The notes below the pieces were generated by a model. That model ran no database searches, was not told the origin of the DNA, and worked only from the letters and a program-made list of their open reading frames with translations. Below are positions 1-11,393 of a stretch of 64,000 nucleotides of DNA, piece after piece; position 1 is the stretch's first letter; each line of letters opens with the position of its first letter. The stretch spans positions 58,285,437 through 58,349,436 of the forward strand of contig NC_071334.1 of NCBI RefSeq assembly GCF_027744825.2. The letters are read 5' to 3'. Source of the stretch: Synchiropus splendidus (Eukaryota; Chordata; Actinopteri; Syngnathiformes; Callionymidae). The translations under genes were made by a program, and so were the position numbers.

Positions 1-696
1 CTGAATTTGGCCCCTGGGACTTGAGTTTGACTCCAGGATTAAGGACCATCTGAAGCTGTTGGAAAAACAAACAGAGAATGCAATCGTAGAGGCAGACAAA
101 GAACAAAAAACATGGGCTCACAGGGAGACGTGCTGAAGCTCTCTTTAATGAATTTCACTAGATGTCAGTCTATTACAAACCCAGGCTATTTAAAACCCCT
201 TATGTGACTCTCCCCCTTAGTGATGGTATTGTGACTAAAGCGCACAGCCATTTGATGGGGTTTGAATAGCAGTTTGACACATTATCAAATGTAGAATGAA
301 TGGAGCACCATCCCATAGTTAACCTGAACCGCCATCTTTTTTTCACTTGTCACGCAAATAATTTGTGGCCATGTGACACTGGAGGCTTTTGTCACAGTAG
401 TACGCAAAAGGCAAATTTCCCAACGTTTATATATGACGACATGGGAGTGAGGATGGGCAGATCTGACATGCTTCATTTGAGTAAACTTGCAGGGCTCTGG
501 AAAACAAAACTTCGAAAAATATCTGATCTAGGAAAAGAAAACCTGTTTGAAAGCGCAGATAAAAGATTGATAATTCTTCTTCTCCATTTTGATCTCTGAT
601 GTCTGGTCACTCAAAATAGAAGAGTTCTTGTATGTTTGCGGTATAGTGGGATTAAAAACAAAAGACAAAAAGTCAAGACATTTGAGAATATATACA

Positions 697-702
697 TTTA
701 TT
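697..702 (-). terminator. Candidate polyadenylation signal for the left-edge gene
   Basis: TTTATT on the plus strand reads AATAAA on the minus strand, about 340 bases past the TAG at 1039. It is the closest canonical signal downstream of the terminal exon. Confidence 0.35.
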
Positions 703-1038
703 TTTCTCCAGTCTCCAAATGTACACACAAGTTCTGTTAAGGTATAAAAACGGTCTTAAATAAGCATATTGTTCAACACGTTCTTTTGAACTCTCATTGA
801 ATAATTAAAACCCCTGCAGAAGGTTAATAAACAAACGGCAGTTTTGACACCTCGAGAGACAGAGCAAGGAGAGTCAGCAAAAGCCGTCCAGCAGTTTGCT
901 ACTTGACTTTGGATTATTTAAAACAAACAAAAAGGAGAAATCAAACTCAAGATTATTTAAAGAGCATTTTTCAAAAGTGACATAAAAATAAATATCGCTG
1001 CAAGGATCGGAGGCTTCGCTCTGAGCTGGTTGTTGTTC

Positions 1039-1247
1039 CTATTGCTGCCGCGGTTTCTTGTATCTTAACGGTCCTGATATTAATGGCATGTGTTCGACGC
1101 TCCTGCTGCTGCGCGTCTGCTCATCCAGGGAGAAGCTTCTCGTACCCAGAAGATAAGAGTCCGACAGATCAGTAGAAGTCTGTGCATTTTTGGTTTGTCT
1201 GGAGTAAGATGATGTGGAAACCTGAGGCTTGTTGTTAGACTGTAATT
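1039..1247 (-). CDS. Terminal exon of an unassigned minus-strand gene (possibly ccdc68-like)
   Basis: Reading the minus strand, a strong 3' splice site (pyrimidine-rich run ending tgtccacag) is followed by an open frame of about 69 codons ending in TAG at 1041-1039. The frame enters in phase 1: two bases complete a codon begun in the previous exon. The product is polar and Ser/Thr/Gln-rich, with the stretch STSSYSRQTKNAQTSTD, and ends in a basic tail (LRYKKPRQQ). Minus-strand AATAAA at 702-697 would give a 3' UTR of about 340 bases. Order and spacing faintly recall the C-terminus of CCDC68 (a QV.SS...ST.....S.YL pattern), and human CCDC68 lies near C18orf54 on 18q21. That link is from memory and weak. 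Upstream exons should lie between 1248 and about 11000, but I could not trace them. Confidence 0.5.
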
Positions 1248-2629
1248 CTGTGGACAGAAAACAGGGAGGAAACTTCATTTATTTGTGACTAAAATCAATC
1301 CAAGACAAACAAACACAACACAGAGTGATTAACAATCATTATTTTCCACTGCACGCGGTCCGGGCATAAAAGAAAGAGACTGTTTGCAGCTTTTACAAGT
1401 CTGCTTTGCCTGCTCTCTTTATCCGGTCATTAGTTTGAATGTTTTCATTTGGAGCACACTCCTGCTGAAACACCCACAGTCTGTGGCTGACCACGCCCCT
1501 GTCAGGCCCCAAGTGTCAGCAGTTCTACCAGCGGCACCTAGCAAGCCTCGAGCGACTGCTACCTTCAGGCCCGTGCAGTCGGCCCTGTCAGTCGTGTCCG
1601 CACAAGTCCTGCGTTGGAAAGGCCTTTCATCAATCCTTCCATCACTTTTGTGAAACCTTTTGTATCTGTAGATTTATATTTCATCATAAAACCTCTACCG
1701 CATTGTCGGTCCACACCTCTGTCTCTTCCCGCAATGAATTTGTTATGCTACTCAGCTAACACTATGTATATCACATTATTTTAGGTTGTTTTCAGTGGAT
1801 CTGAACAGGCAGTGCTTTTATGAGGAACGTTTTTAAAACTGGCAGTGAAAATGAATGGCGATGCCGTGTGGATGGAGCAAAACATATCTGTTTCCAGGTT
1901 TAGACTGCTATGCAGCATTGTGCTCAAGCTTCTTACTGAGCATGTGCTGTGTCGTTTTCTTTGTTTGACGCAGGGTTTGAAATTTTTGCTAGTGTTTTTT
2001 GTCCATTTTCAGTGGTTTCCTGTTGCTTCCCCTTTTTCCATTCAAATGACAGCGATTATTTCACATTTAGAGTTTCATATAGCATCAATAGGAGTGATAA
2101 CCTTTGGCTGCCTTTATACGGTTCTAGGTTTTCGTTCCTCCAAGGACAACTATCAATGGACTAATAAGTTCCTTGTTTAAAATGAATCATTGATAAATGT
2201 TTTGTGAATAGTACTCTTAAGTTACTATCCCAGGAAAGAACATACAAGATGCCAAACCTAATGCAAATACCTTCATAAAGGCTCACATGCCACGGATGCA
2301 ACCATGCACAATGTTACACCTTTTTTTGCATCTTCAAGGTGAAAGAGTGTTTGTGTGAGAATAGAAAACAGGTAAATAAAGTTGGGTCTTTGTTTACTTC
2401 CTAATGCCAAGTGTGATAAGATCGAAAACATCCAGTAGTTGATTGTATATTTGTTTCTACAACTGGGTGTCGGGAGACAAGATTAAATATTTCATTCAAT
2501 ATTTTTTAGTCATTTTAGAGTCAGTGTGGGATTAAAAAGAATTATTGACTGTTTACAAGTCAGCTGGATCAAGTGCGAGATCAAAAACCTTGAGTGAAAG
2601 TAAATATCTGTCATCAGCCTGAACCAGGA

Positions 2630-3000
2630 CACGACGTGACGCACTCGCAAACAAAACCTCACCTTGCACCTGTCCCTGCACTAAGCCCTGACTGACTCTC
2701 TCCTTTATGAAAAGCCTCTTCATGGCAAACAGTACAACTCTTTGCCACCAAAGTAGTCTCTCTCGACGCGTTTCAATAAAAGCCCTTCATTCTGCGGAGC
2801 GAGACAAGTCCAATTAATGTGGAGGGCTTACATACTCATCATTAGCGTCTCCATTAACCCGAGACACCTCCTCCCTCTCGCCACATTAGCGAGGAGGTGG
2901 GGCCAGAAGGAAGACGCGACTAAGCAGCAGAGGCTTTTTGCTTCACAGAGTGCATTTTAATTAAAAATAAATCAGCTGAGCTGATCGTCGGGAGCATCTG
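2630..3000. promoter_or_regulatory. Candidate conserved non-coding element
   Basis: A low-repeat block dense in homeodomain-type cores: caattaatgtgg, catcattagcg, ctccattaaccc and ccacattagcg, then a TTTTAATTAAAA palindrome near 2960. No open frame spans it. Looking like a conserved element is an inference from composition only. Confidence 0.25.
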
Positions 3001-3339
3001 CCTGAAACAACTGCGTTTATTTGCAGGGAGGAGAAAGTACACAGTCAATCCACATTTCTAAAAATACTGTTTTCTTTAATATTTCAGCGAGCTAATGTTT
3101 TCCTAAATCAGAGCTGGGGATTGTTTTTATCTTACAGCCGTTGGGTTTAAAAAAAAAGAGAGTTGAATCATGAATGGATGTATTGACAATTGTCCTGGGC
3201 AGCAATTTTTAAAAACATTATTATCATGGAAGAAAAAAAAATATTGGCATAAAAAGTATCCGTGGAACCAAATTTTGCATAATTAAAATTCAGATTTTGA
3301 GATTGCATTCACGATCATCAAATATATATAAAGACATGC

Positions 3340-3530
3340 GCACGCACACAGTCGTGTTTTGCTATTCTGTGAGGACCTCTCATTGATCAGCCTCTCACCT
3401 AAACCTAACCATCCAAAACACATGGCTCACCTTAACCAGGACTCTGAACCAAACTTCAACCTTACTATAACAAATAATTTTTACTGAGGTTTTAACCCTC
3501 TAAACCTTGTGAGGACAGGACTTTTTTCTG
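3340..3530. repeat. GAGGACC/CCTAACC-type degenerate repeat
   Basis: The segment opens with tctgtgaggacctctcattg, has acctaaacctaacc, caccttaaccagga and a closing ccttgtgaggacagga. This arrangement is common in teleost minisatellite-like repeats. It has no coding potential. Confidence 0.4.
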
Positions 3531-6500
3531 ACTCTTTCTCCTGTTGAGGCCCCTTTATTCACAATTTCACAAGAGAATTATGTGGCCTGTCGACTAAAAT
3601 GCTCATGTATCTTCACTAAATTTCAATTTCAAGCCTTTAAGGTTTTGTTTTCATGACTTTACTGCATCTGTTCACTGCTTTAATGTTGTGAATGCGTCTA
3701 ATCCCTTCTGATTGCTCAGTTATTCACATCTTATTATGCATGTCAGCTGTGTGAGTTGCCTTTTTATGGCAGTAATTCACATTTCCATATATTTTATCTT
3801 CATCCCTGGCGAGGAAATCCAGGTGTTGCCAAGTGCAGACAACAGATGTGAGGAGGAAACGCTTCGCCATGGCAGCGTCTCATTGTTCCACTGAATGAGA
3901 GCTCTATTGTCTGTGAGAATGTTTTCTTCCCTTTAATATTTTTATGTCTCACACTCCTAATCCTCAGCTCAGTCTTAATTACTCCCTAATAATTGGAAAA
4001 TACTGATAATGCGCCTTCTAATGGAGGCAATTCAGCTGACACACACACAGACGCACACACACACACAGTGGTTATCGGCTTTGTCTATAAACCACTTTGA
4101 AGCAGATAATTCTCCGTCTTAACATCGGCAAATTAACACACAAGCTGAAAAATGCTGAAGAGTGTAAATCCTGCAGAGCAAATAATCACATGCGCATACG
4201 CACACGTGCGCACACAAAACTATCAGTCTGACTCCAGTCAGCTAAAGAACCTTTCGTCTCAATCAGATATAACCAGTCTGCACATTTAAGTTGCCTACAG
4301 CACCAAATGTGATTCAACACTGAGCTTTGCAACACTGCACATTTTCTTTCACTCAACGCATCATTCAGTGATATCCATATGAATCATTCCATTTTTTTTC
4401 CATTGTGAATTCATAATTCAATTCAATAAAAGCAAAGATATAAGCAAGGATTGGCTATGGAACTGACTTCGCTGAGAAGAAATAAAAAAGTTCTGTACAT
4501 TTTCAATACAATAAATGTTTAAGTATAAATGCATGTCAAAAGAAACTAGACAGCGCATAGCTCAGGCTCATTTTGACACAAACTGTGATTTATTTTACTT
4601 TTTTTTTATCCGACTTTACCTTATTATTGACGTCATTTGTGTAAAAAATGATGAAATGTTTTCAACATAGCACATAACATATTCTCCAGTCACTCCAAAA
4701 GATCATGTCACACACCGCTAAATTTTTCCAAGAGCTTGTGATGGCGACGGAACACTTCAGGGAGTGTGTCAAACTCAATCACGCGAGGAGTCAAGATTTT
4801 AAAATGAGTCCAAGTTGAGGCAACAAATTAAATATTTATGGAGCAGTTGATAACTGCCACTCTTTTAACTGGAAACATCAGTCTAAAAAAAGATGCTAAT
4901 TTTAGCATAATTATTTTCGTTTTTAGTGCCCACTTATTTCAAGCTCTTGCCAGACACATAAAATGGGCTGGATCCCGAGCTCGGGCCATCAATCTTACAC
5001 ATGAGATACTTCTCAGAGGCCATGACCATCCTGCACTTTTCCACAGTCATGAGCACTATGTAGAGGGCTCTTCAAAGACATAGATGGTCCTATTTTGTTT
5101 TCTTCAAAGGCGAAAGAACTAATATTTGCAAACAATTTCACAGCTTTTTTGGAAAACCACAGTCAAGATAAATCAATTCAGGTATGTAACAAGCATTTCC
5201 ACATCATCTCACTGTACTGATGAAAATGTATCGTGGACCTCAGTGGCGAGAGTTAGCAGGTTTAAGCTCCAACACAATCACGGTTACCTCATAGCTCTGG
5301 ACCCAAACAGGTATTTCATTTATTTATCAGCAAAACTGACTTTTCCCGCTTGCCTCCATGATTTGTCTAAACTTCATAAATCTTCCAATGAAAACAAAAG
5401 AGAATGATTTTACAATTTGACATTTCAGCCGCACACATACACAACTCACGTTTACACTGGCCTCTCACTCTCGAGTCCAGCTATAAAAACGCATTAGTAA
5501 TCACCACTAGCCTCTCGATGCCTCTTTTTGCCCAAATGACTTTCATCCAGCCAATTTGCATAAATCTGCATTAATGGACGATTTTCTCCAGGCAGAAAAC
5601 AAATGCGCTTTAAAACACGCCTCCTTATCTGTCGACATAACCTGTGACACGCAGATGAATGAACGCACACAGCGTGTTTTCGAAAGATGGGCCGACCACT
5701 TGGTCTGCAGACAAGTCATGTGAAGGAATGTGTCGAGTATTTTGTTTTGTTTTGTCCTCATCAATACAGTTGTATGGTCTAAATAACATCAGACCCTGCC
5801 AACTTTTCATCCTCAAGTTTGTATACCTGCCCTGCGTTTGTCTAATTCTGAAGGGTCTAGATGATTCACACTTGAATTCGTTCTTCTCCCCTGGCCGAGT
5901 CTTTCCAGTCAGTTCCGAGAGCTGCCTGACCTGACCCAATCTCGACTTGAAACAGACGCTCACTGAGGCAGTTGGTCCACTCTGATGTATTTTATATATG
6001 CATGAATCTTTAAACCGTCGACTCTGTGAAGAGCCAGGCTGCTGCTCACCATTTCTCTTCACTTGATTTCAATCTAATCACACCTTCTTTCAGACTTAGC
6101 ACCACATTATGCAACTGAAAACTCACTGAGACGTCCCACTGCTGCTTCTTGGCGCTGAGATGTGAAGCATGAGATCTGCCTTCTAGCCACTCACCTGCAA
6201 ATGCTCTTTGAAAAACTTTTTAACTTGCAGAACACCCAAGTTCTGGCTGCAAAAAAACTCTTGACGACATTTTGGCTACATATTCTTTTATATGAAGTGC
6301 AAGCGAGTTCAATGTCGCCTTTGTGGGACGTTCCAATTTTCAGTGGACCATGCAACAGTCATGTGTCTTGCTGTGGTTAGCTTAAAGGTGCTCAATAATG
6401 CATTGCACAATCCAACTTTTTACCTTTTGACTTTCATATGATGAGGTTGTTCCATTCAAAAACACTAGGCGTGTGACACAAAGAGACTTCTGACGTGAAA

Positions 6501-7369
6501 ACAGCATGAACCACTTGTATTGACACCAGCATGTTTCTCAGCAGTCACCTATTGCTCCTGCCCAACCTGATCAAGATGCTGCCGTCTAATGACAAAACTT
6601 TTGGTTCTCTTCAGCAACAGTCTTCAAAAACACATTAAAGTCAGTCAACTTGCCTGTTAATTAAAGCCTCATTTTCAAAGAAAACAGGATTGATTTTGAG
6701 AAACGGCACACATGCTTCTCCACCTAGAGAGAAAATGCCACGCTCAAATAGACAAACATTCTAAAAAACCATCACATTACATGCACTCTCTCACACAATG
6801 TGTCACTTCAGACTCTTTTTGAGTGAAATCATTTACTTTCAAAGGAGATTTTTAGGACCCAAACAGCTAACAATGACAAAGGTTTCAGTAAAAATTCACT
6901 TTTATTTTGTTCTGTATGTAATTAGAAATCTACTGGAATAAACAGCTTTAAAGTCCCCAAAATGATCAGGATATAGACTTTTCATGCCATACACAGAAAA
7001 TGTAGACTGCAAAGAAGGTTGTCTCTATGTCTAACTGCCTGTTTGTGAGTGCCAACTACTCAAAAAGGTAAATGATATTTTCAGGAAATGTCGATAATGG
7101 GACAAGGAACATTTAACACTGTGGTCAGGTTCTGCTGTTTCATTCTGTTTCATCTGTGCGCCTTGTTCCGTTGAACTACTCACAATTGAATCACAAAAAC
7201 AAACTTTCAAGTGACTGCAGTGACAGAATGCTTCGCTATATATAATTTTTTGGGTGCTGGGTAAGACTTGGTGGACTCTGGACGAAGTTAAGACCCTGCA
7301 TTTAGGCTTAGTTTGTGAACTATGAAGTTTTTTTTTCATTGAATGTGTGCTTTGTTTTACTAACTAAGA

Positions 7370-7728
7370 CAGTCCTTCTCAAATAGTGTGGTGGGCCCCT
7401 ACGCCAAGGAGGGCACATGTGACCTCAGGGAACATACTTTCTTGCCATTCTAGAATAAAGTGTAACTGCACAGCCATTCATGACTTTTTTTTTTTTTACT
7501 TAAGGCAATGCACTTTTTTTCTGTTACAGACAAAAACAATGTTATTCTTGATTGTAAGTTGATCTATATTACTTTCCTTTTTATTTTATTTAATGTTAAC
7601 ATGGATACAATGGTATGCAGAGGCATACTTATAATAATTTTATATACAAATGATACTATGTACAGAGGCAGCGGAGAAATGTTTACTTCTTCCTGGGGGG
7701 CGCAACACAGTATAATTGAGAAGCACTG
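7370..7728. mobile_element. Non-autonomous hAT-like element (359 bp)
   Basis: The left end reads cagtccttctcaaata and the right end, read on the other strand, cagtgcttctcaatta, so the termini are inverted repeats of the CAGTGnTTCTCAA type used by hAT elements. The flanks are aactaaga (7362-7369) and aactaaat (7729-7736), an 8-bp target duplication matching at 6 of 8 positions, as expected for an old hAT insertion. There is no transposase frame inside, and short GGGGCGC-type motifs lie next to the right end. Confidence 0.7.
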
Positions 7729-8739
7729 AACTAAATGGACAAACGCAGAATCTCAGTGCTTCTCTGGGTTCTTGCTTTAATGGATGCATTTTGAAACAAT
7801 ATATTGTATGTTTTTCTGACAGCCCAGACAATGTTTTCCCACCGGGACTTTATGCTGACACAGCAATACTTGACTCAAATTGCCATACAGCCATCTTCTG
7901 CTCGCTCCTGAGACTGGCAACTTTTTATTGATACAGAACTCGGCAGCGAGTTGTCTTCATGGCACTCTCCACCGTCTTGTTGCCAGAGTGACCCTCAGCT
8001 CACCAAGCAGCCGAGGATGATGATGGATGGATGTGTGAAGCGCGTGATTAATGTAGATTTGTTTGGAGGGTTTACAGACTTGCAAACTACAATGTAACTC
8101 ACAGTAATATGGGCACACACATTAGCCACAAACAAACACAACAGACCATAAATCGCTGAGACAGAAACACATGCGGATAAGATTTCATGTGAGTCGCTGA
8201 GAGCCGTGCTCACGCTCAAACGTTTGAAGCGCCTCGCTAATTTGCAGCCTTCAAGCCTGCCACTTTCTCAAGCTTTAACGGAATTGTTTTTCGAGCAAGT
8301 CAGTCATACTTCAGTAGCTCAGTAATTAATTAGTTCAGTAGCTCACTGATACAAATATATTCATATCAGACGCTCGCTCTAGCCTCAAAAAGTCTGGGAT
8401 CACGACCAAATGATTTGGAGCTGCTGATCACTATTTTACATGAGTGCTTACTCAGTGTCTTTTTTTAATCCAGAATTGATGATTGTGCACGAAAAGTCCA
8501 TGAAGATAACGAAAACTCTCTCACACACACATGATTTATCTGAAAATCTGACATTTTTTGGGAGGACAGTGGGGTCACGGAAGAATTCATTAGTAGCGAC
8601 AGTCCTCAGCCAGCAACAAACGTGTGCCAAAAAAACAGCAGAATAGAGGTGGAAAAGCCTTTGTTCACAGTTGCGGAAATGTGAGCACTGTTGCAGCTGT
8701 GTAAGGCTTGACACATCTGAAGGAGTCAGACGGATCAGT

Positions 8740-9480
8740 CGATGATGCAGTGAACATGGGGCTGCATCATATCCGACAGCTTGAGTGCCTCAGGACCAAG
8801 AGTGTGTCTCTGGATTTCAACTTTCACACCACGGCATCATCCCAGAGGTCCTCCAGCACAAGCCGACTCAGCACACCATTCCTGCAGCCACCTGTCTGTG
8901 GATCACCAACTTGCTGGTGAACCTACAGCTGTAGGACCATCAGCGGCATGTGGATTGGTCCTGTTGACTCTTCTCATGCTACACAAACAGCTGCATCTGA
9001 AAGGTCCATTATGTCAAGTTCCTGATGTGTGTGACGCTATCGTCATCAGCCTCATCGGATGGGGATGAGTCTGATATTGGAGGAGATCGAGGGTGCACCC
9101 AAAACCATATGGGCTAAACATGTTCTAGACCATCCCTGCCCTACTGTCCACCTTCCAGTCTGTTCCCTACACTTCCATCTCAAGTTGGGTTCGATGGCCA
9201 AGCAGCAGCAAGAGCAGACAGCAATGGATGTCAGGAATGCAGAGGGGATCGTGCCCTAACATGACCTCTATCCAACACTTACACGTGCACTGGGTCAGAC
9301 AAGGGTCAGCAACATCGTGGCAGACCATGATTTTGCACCCCCTCCGGTCGCTGCCATGGAGTGGGCGTCAAAACAAATAGTCTGCGACACAGCTTCTTCC
9401 CAAAGGCCATCACTGCACAAAACAACTAACAAATGCCATTGTAACTGCAAAATTGCTGTAACAAAAAACTGTGGATTGTT
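8740..9480 (+). pseudogene. Degenerate Rex1/L2-like non-LTR retrotransposon fragment
   Basis: The DNA follows the late reverse-transcriptase region of fish Rex1/L2-type LINEs: a tctgtggatcaccaacttg block, then ctcttctcatgctacacaa, aaggtccattatgtcaag and a damaged equivalent of the FADDT segment around 9020-9040, then a ttcttcccaaaggccatcac tail block near 9395. No frame runs through it. Stops and indels are spread along its length, so it is an old, dead, 5'-truncated copy in the plus orientation. The clade is assigned from memory of such sequences. Confidence 0.55.
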
Positions 9481-10129
9481 GGTTCTCTTGTCTACTGCTC
9501 CATGAATGAATGAGCCAGGTGTATTAGAATACACAGGCAAATAGCTGATCGATTCACTCGAAATGCTCAGAGCTCACCACAAGCACTTCTCAGCTTTGGG
9601 TTCCATGTTTTCCCTAGGACAATATGGTGTGCATTCAAACATGATGTAATAGTCAATAAGAGACAGTCATCTTCACTTCACTGTAATTTAACACAATCAC
9701 AATGTACGATGAGGCTTAAAATTGAAATGTACAGACAAAGAATTGTGAATAAATGGATGTTCTCAGCCATAATTCTGACTATAACTCTCACACAGCAGTG
9801 GATGTTCAGCTACATTGGATAACTATGTGCAGAAACTGCATTTTATGAGCCAAGAGAAGATTTTCCAACCAGAAAACACAACTCTGATGCATTTTAAGCT
9901 ACTCATCCATCCCATCTATGTCATGTCTTCTGCTTATCTGGGGCCAGGCACCTTTCTAAACAACAACTTTGAGACTTCCTTCTCAACAGAAACCTCTTCG
10001 GGGAATACCAAGGTGTTTCCAGGTCAACAAAGAGGCACAGACCATGTTAACATGATGCAGAAGTGACTTAAATCCAGAAACCTATAAAGCAACCCTCTTC
10101 TCCACTCCACTCTTTTGCATGGTGAAGCT

Positions 10130-10600
10130 GTTGAACCATCGCTCCGTGGTTGATCATTCAGTACGATCACCGGGCACCGAGTCCGAGTACCAGTCCGACG
10201 TCTTACTCAGTTGACAGTTGAGCCCGAAAGGTCCGAAGAGCTCATAACAGCAACGCTGGTCAGGTCGCCTATTTTGAGCATGCACGACTCATTCATAGCC
10301 TTGAGGTGGAGTAGTGCCGCATACACCCATCGTGCTTGCTGCTTTTTGCTATAAAAGTTTCCAAATATTAGCTACAGTATCGCCAAGTCGACAACACTGC
10401 GTCTTAGGGAAGTCAATAAACAACGGCATATAAAGTGAAGTGCAGATGTGCCGATGGCGAAATGCGTCATCACGTGGGTGTGAGTCATAAGACAATGCAG
10501 AATATGGATGGGAAGCTTGCGTATCTCCGCTACGTCCGCCATTGTTGTGATGAGTACAGCATATTAGGACGACTGCCACATTGGTGCCAGCACCGTATTC
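10130..10600. other. CpG-richer unexplained segment
   Basis: This stretch has clearly more CpG than its surroundings (ccgggcaccgagtccgag, agtccgacg and tacgtccgccattg). It encodes no convincing protein. It could be a decayed DNA transposon or the promoter and first exon of the left-edge minus-strand gene. It lies about 0.8 kb beyond the mbd2 stop. Confidence 0.3.
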
Positions 10601-10923
10601 CAGCGTAGGGTTTAAACTACAGAGATACATCGACAAAAGTTGTCACTCAGAACCTCGTTTTCAAATGTAGTTGGATTCAGTCAGCCACAACACTGTCACG
10701 GTGTAAATGAAGACTGAACTCTGAAAGCATCTGTAACTCAACTCATGAGGGCCTGCTTTAAATCAGACTTCAGTTTGAAGGCAGCCTGCCCTGGTCACCT
10801 CAACTGGACTCTCTTTAAGTGAAAGACCAATAGCTCTACTCTGAATATCTCTCACGATGACTGTGCTCCGAATCTTATCGCTATAAATCTAGACACCTAC
10901 CAAGCTAACCAGCCTTGACAGAA

Positions 10924-10929
10924 TTTATT
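10924..10929 (-). terminator. Candidate mbd2 polyadenylation signal
   Basis: TTTATT on the plus strand gives AATAAA on the minus strand about 470 bases after the mbd2 stop, a reasonable 3' UTR length. Other AT-rich hexamers nearby cannot be excluded. Confidence 0.35.
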
Positions 10930-11393
10930 TTATTTTGTGTTTGATAATTGATAGAGGATTCAAATAACACTTTACAATTCTTCTTTCTTTGAAACTATCA
11001 TTCCGACCAGGTGCAGTGAGGCGGAACATCCAGAGTTTGTAGCTCACAGGTTCATGATCAGCCAGTGCTTCAAAGCATTAATTTACCCCGAGGCTTCCAC
11101 ACAATGTGTCAATTTGCGTATTTACTGAGAAAATCTCTGTGATTAACGACCAGCACCTCAGGGCACCGACACACTGTGTTATAATATTGTTTCCTCAGTA
11201 AATATAAAAATAAGTCAAATATAGTGTCAAATGTATTTTTCAATATGTACTAAAACAGTTATCCCAACAGCGCCTCTGGCCAGAAACATTGACATATGCA
11301 AACAAGACTGAGAGTTGTGCAGTTTGGGGTCTTACATACGAGAATGTCTTTTTCTCTCTTTTAAAGAAACTTACATGCTTCATCTGTGAGTCC

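Larger units (their letters stand above)
1248..10920. other. Gene-poor stretch left of mbd2
   Basis: No complete gene is visible in these roughly 9.7 kb. Open frames are short and lack splice context. The stretch holds a GAGGACC-type degenerate repeat (about 3350-3530), a CA run (4040-4070), a hAT-like miniature element (7370-7728), a degenerate Rex1/L2-like LINE remnant (8740-9480), a CpG-richer segment (10130-10600) and AT-rich blocks with ATTA cores that may be conserved non-coding DNA (2630-3000 and 8000-8280). Hidden short exons of the left-edge minus-strand gene are expected here. Confidence 0.5.

Noticed and set aside
6189..6242. 52-base minus-strand candidate exon between an acceptor and GTGAGT, reading LGVLQVKKFFKEHLQ
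   Set aside because: Good splice sites, but the phase does not connect to any neighbour and the resemblance to CCDC68 is too weak to call.
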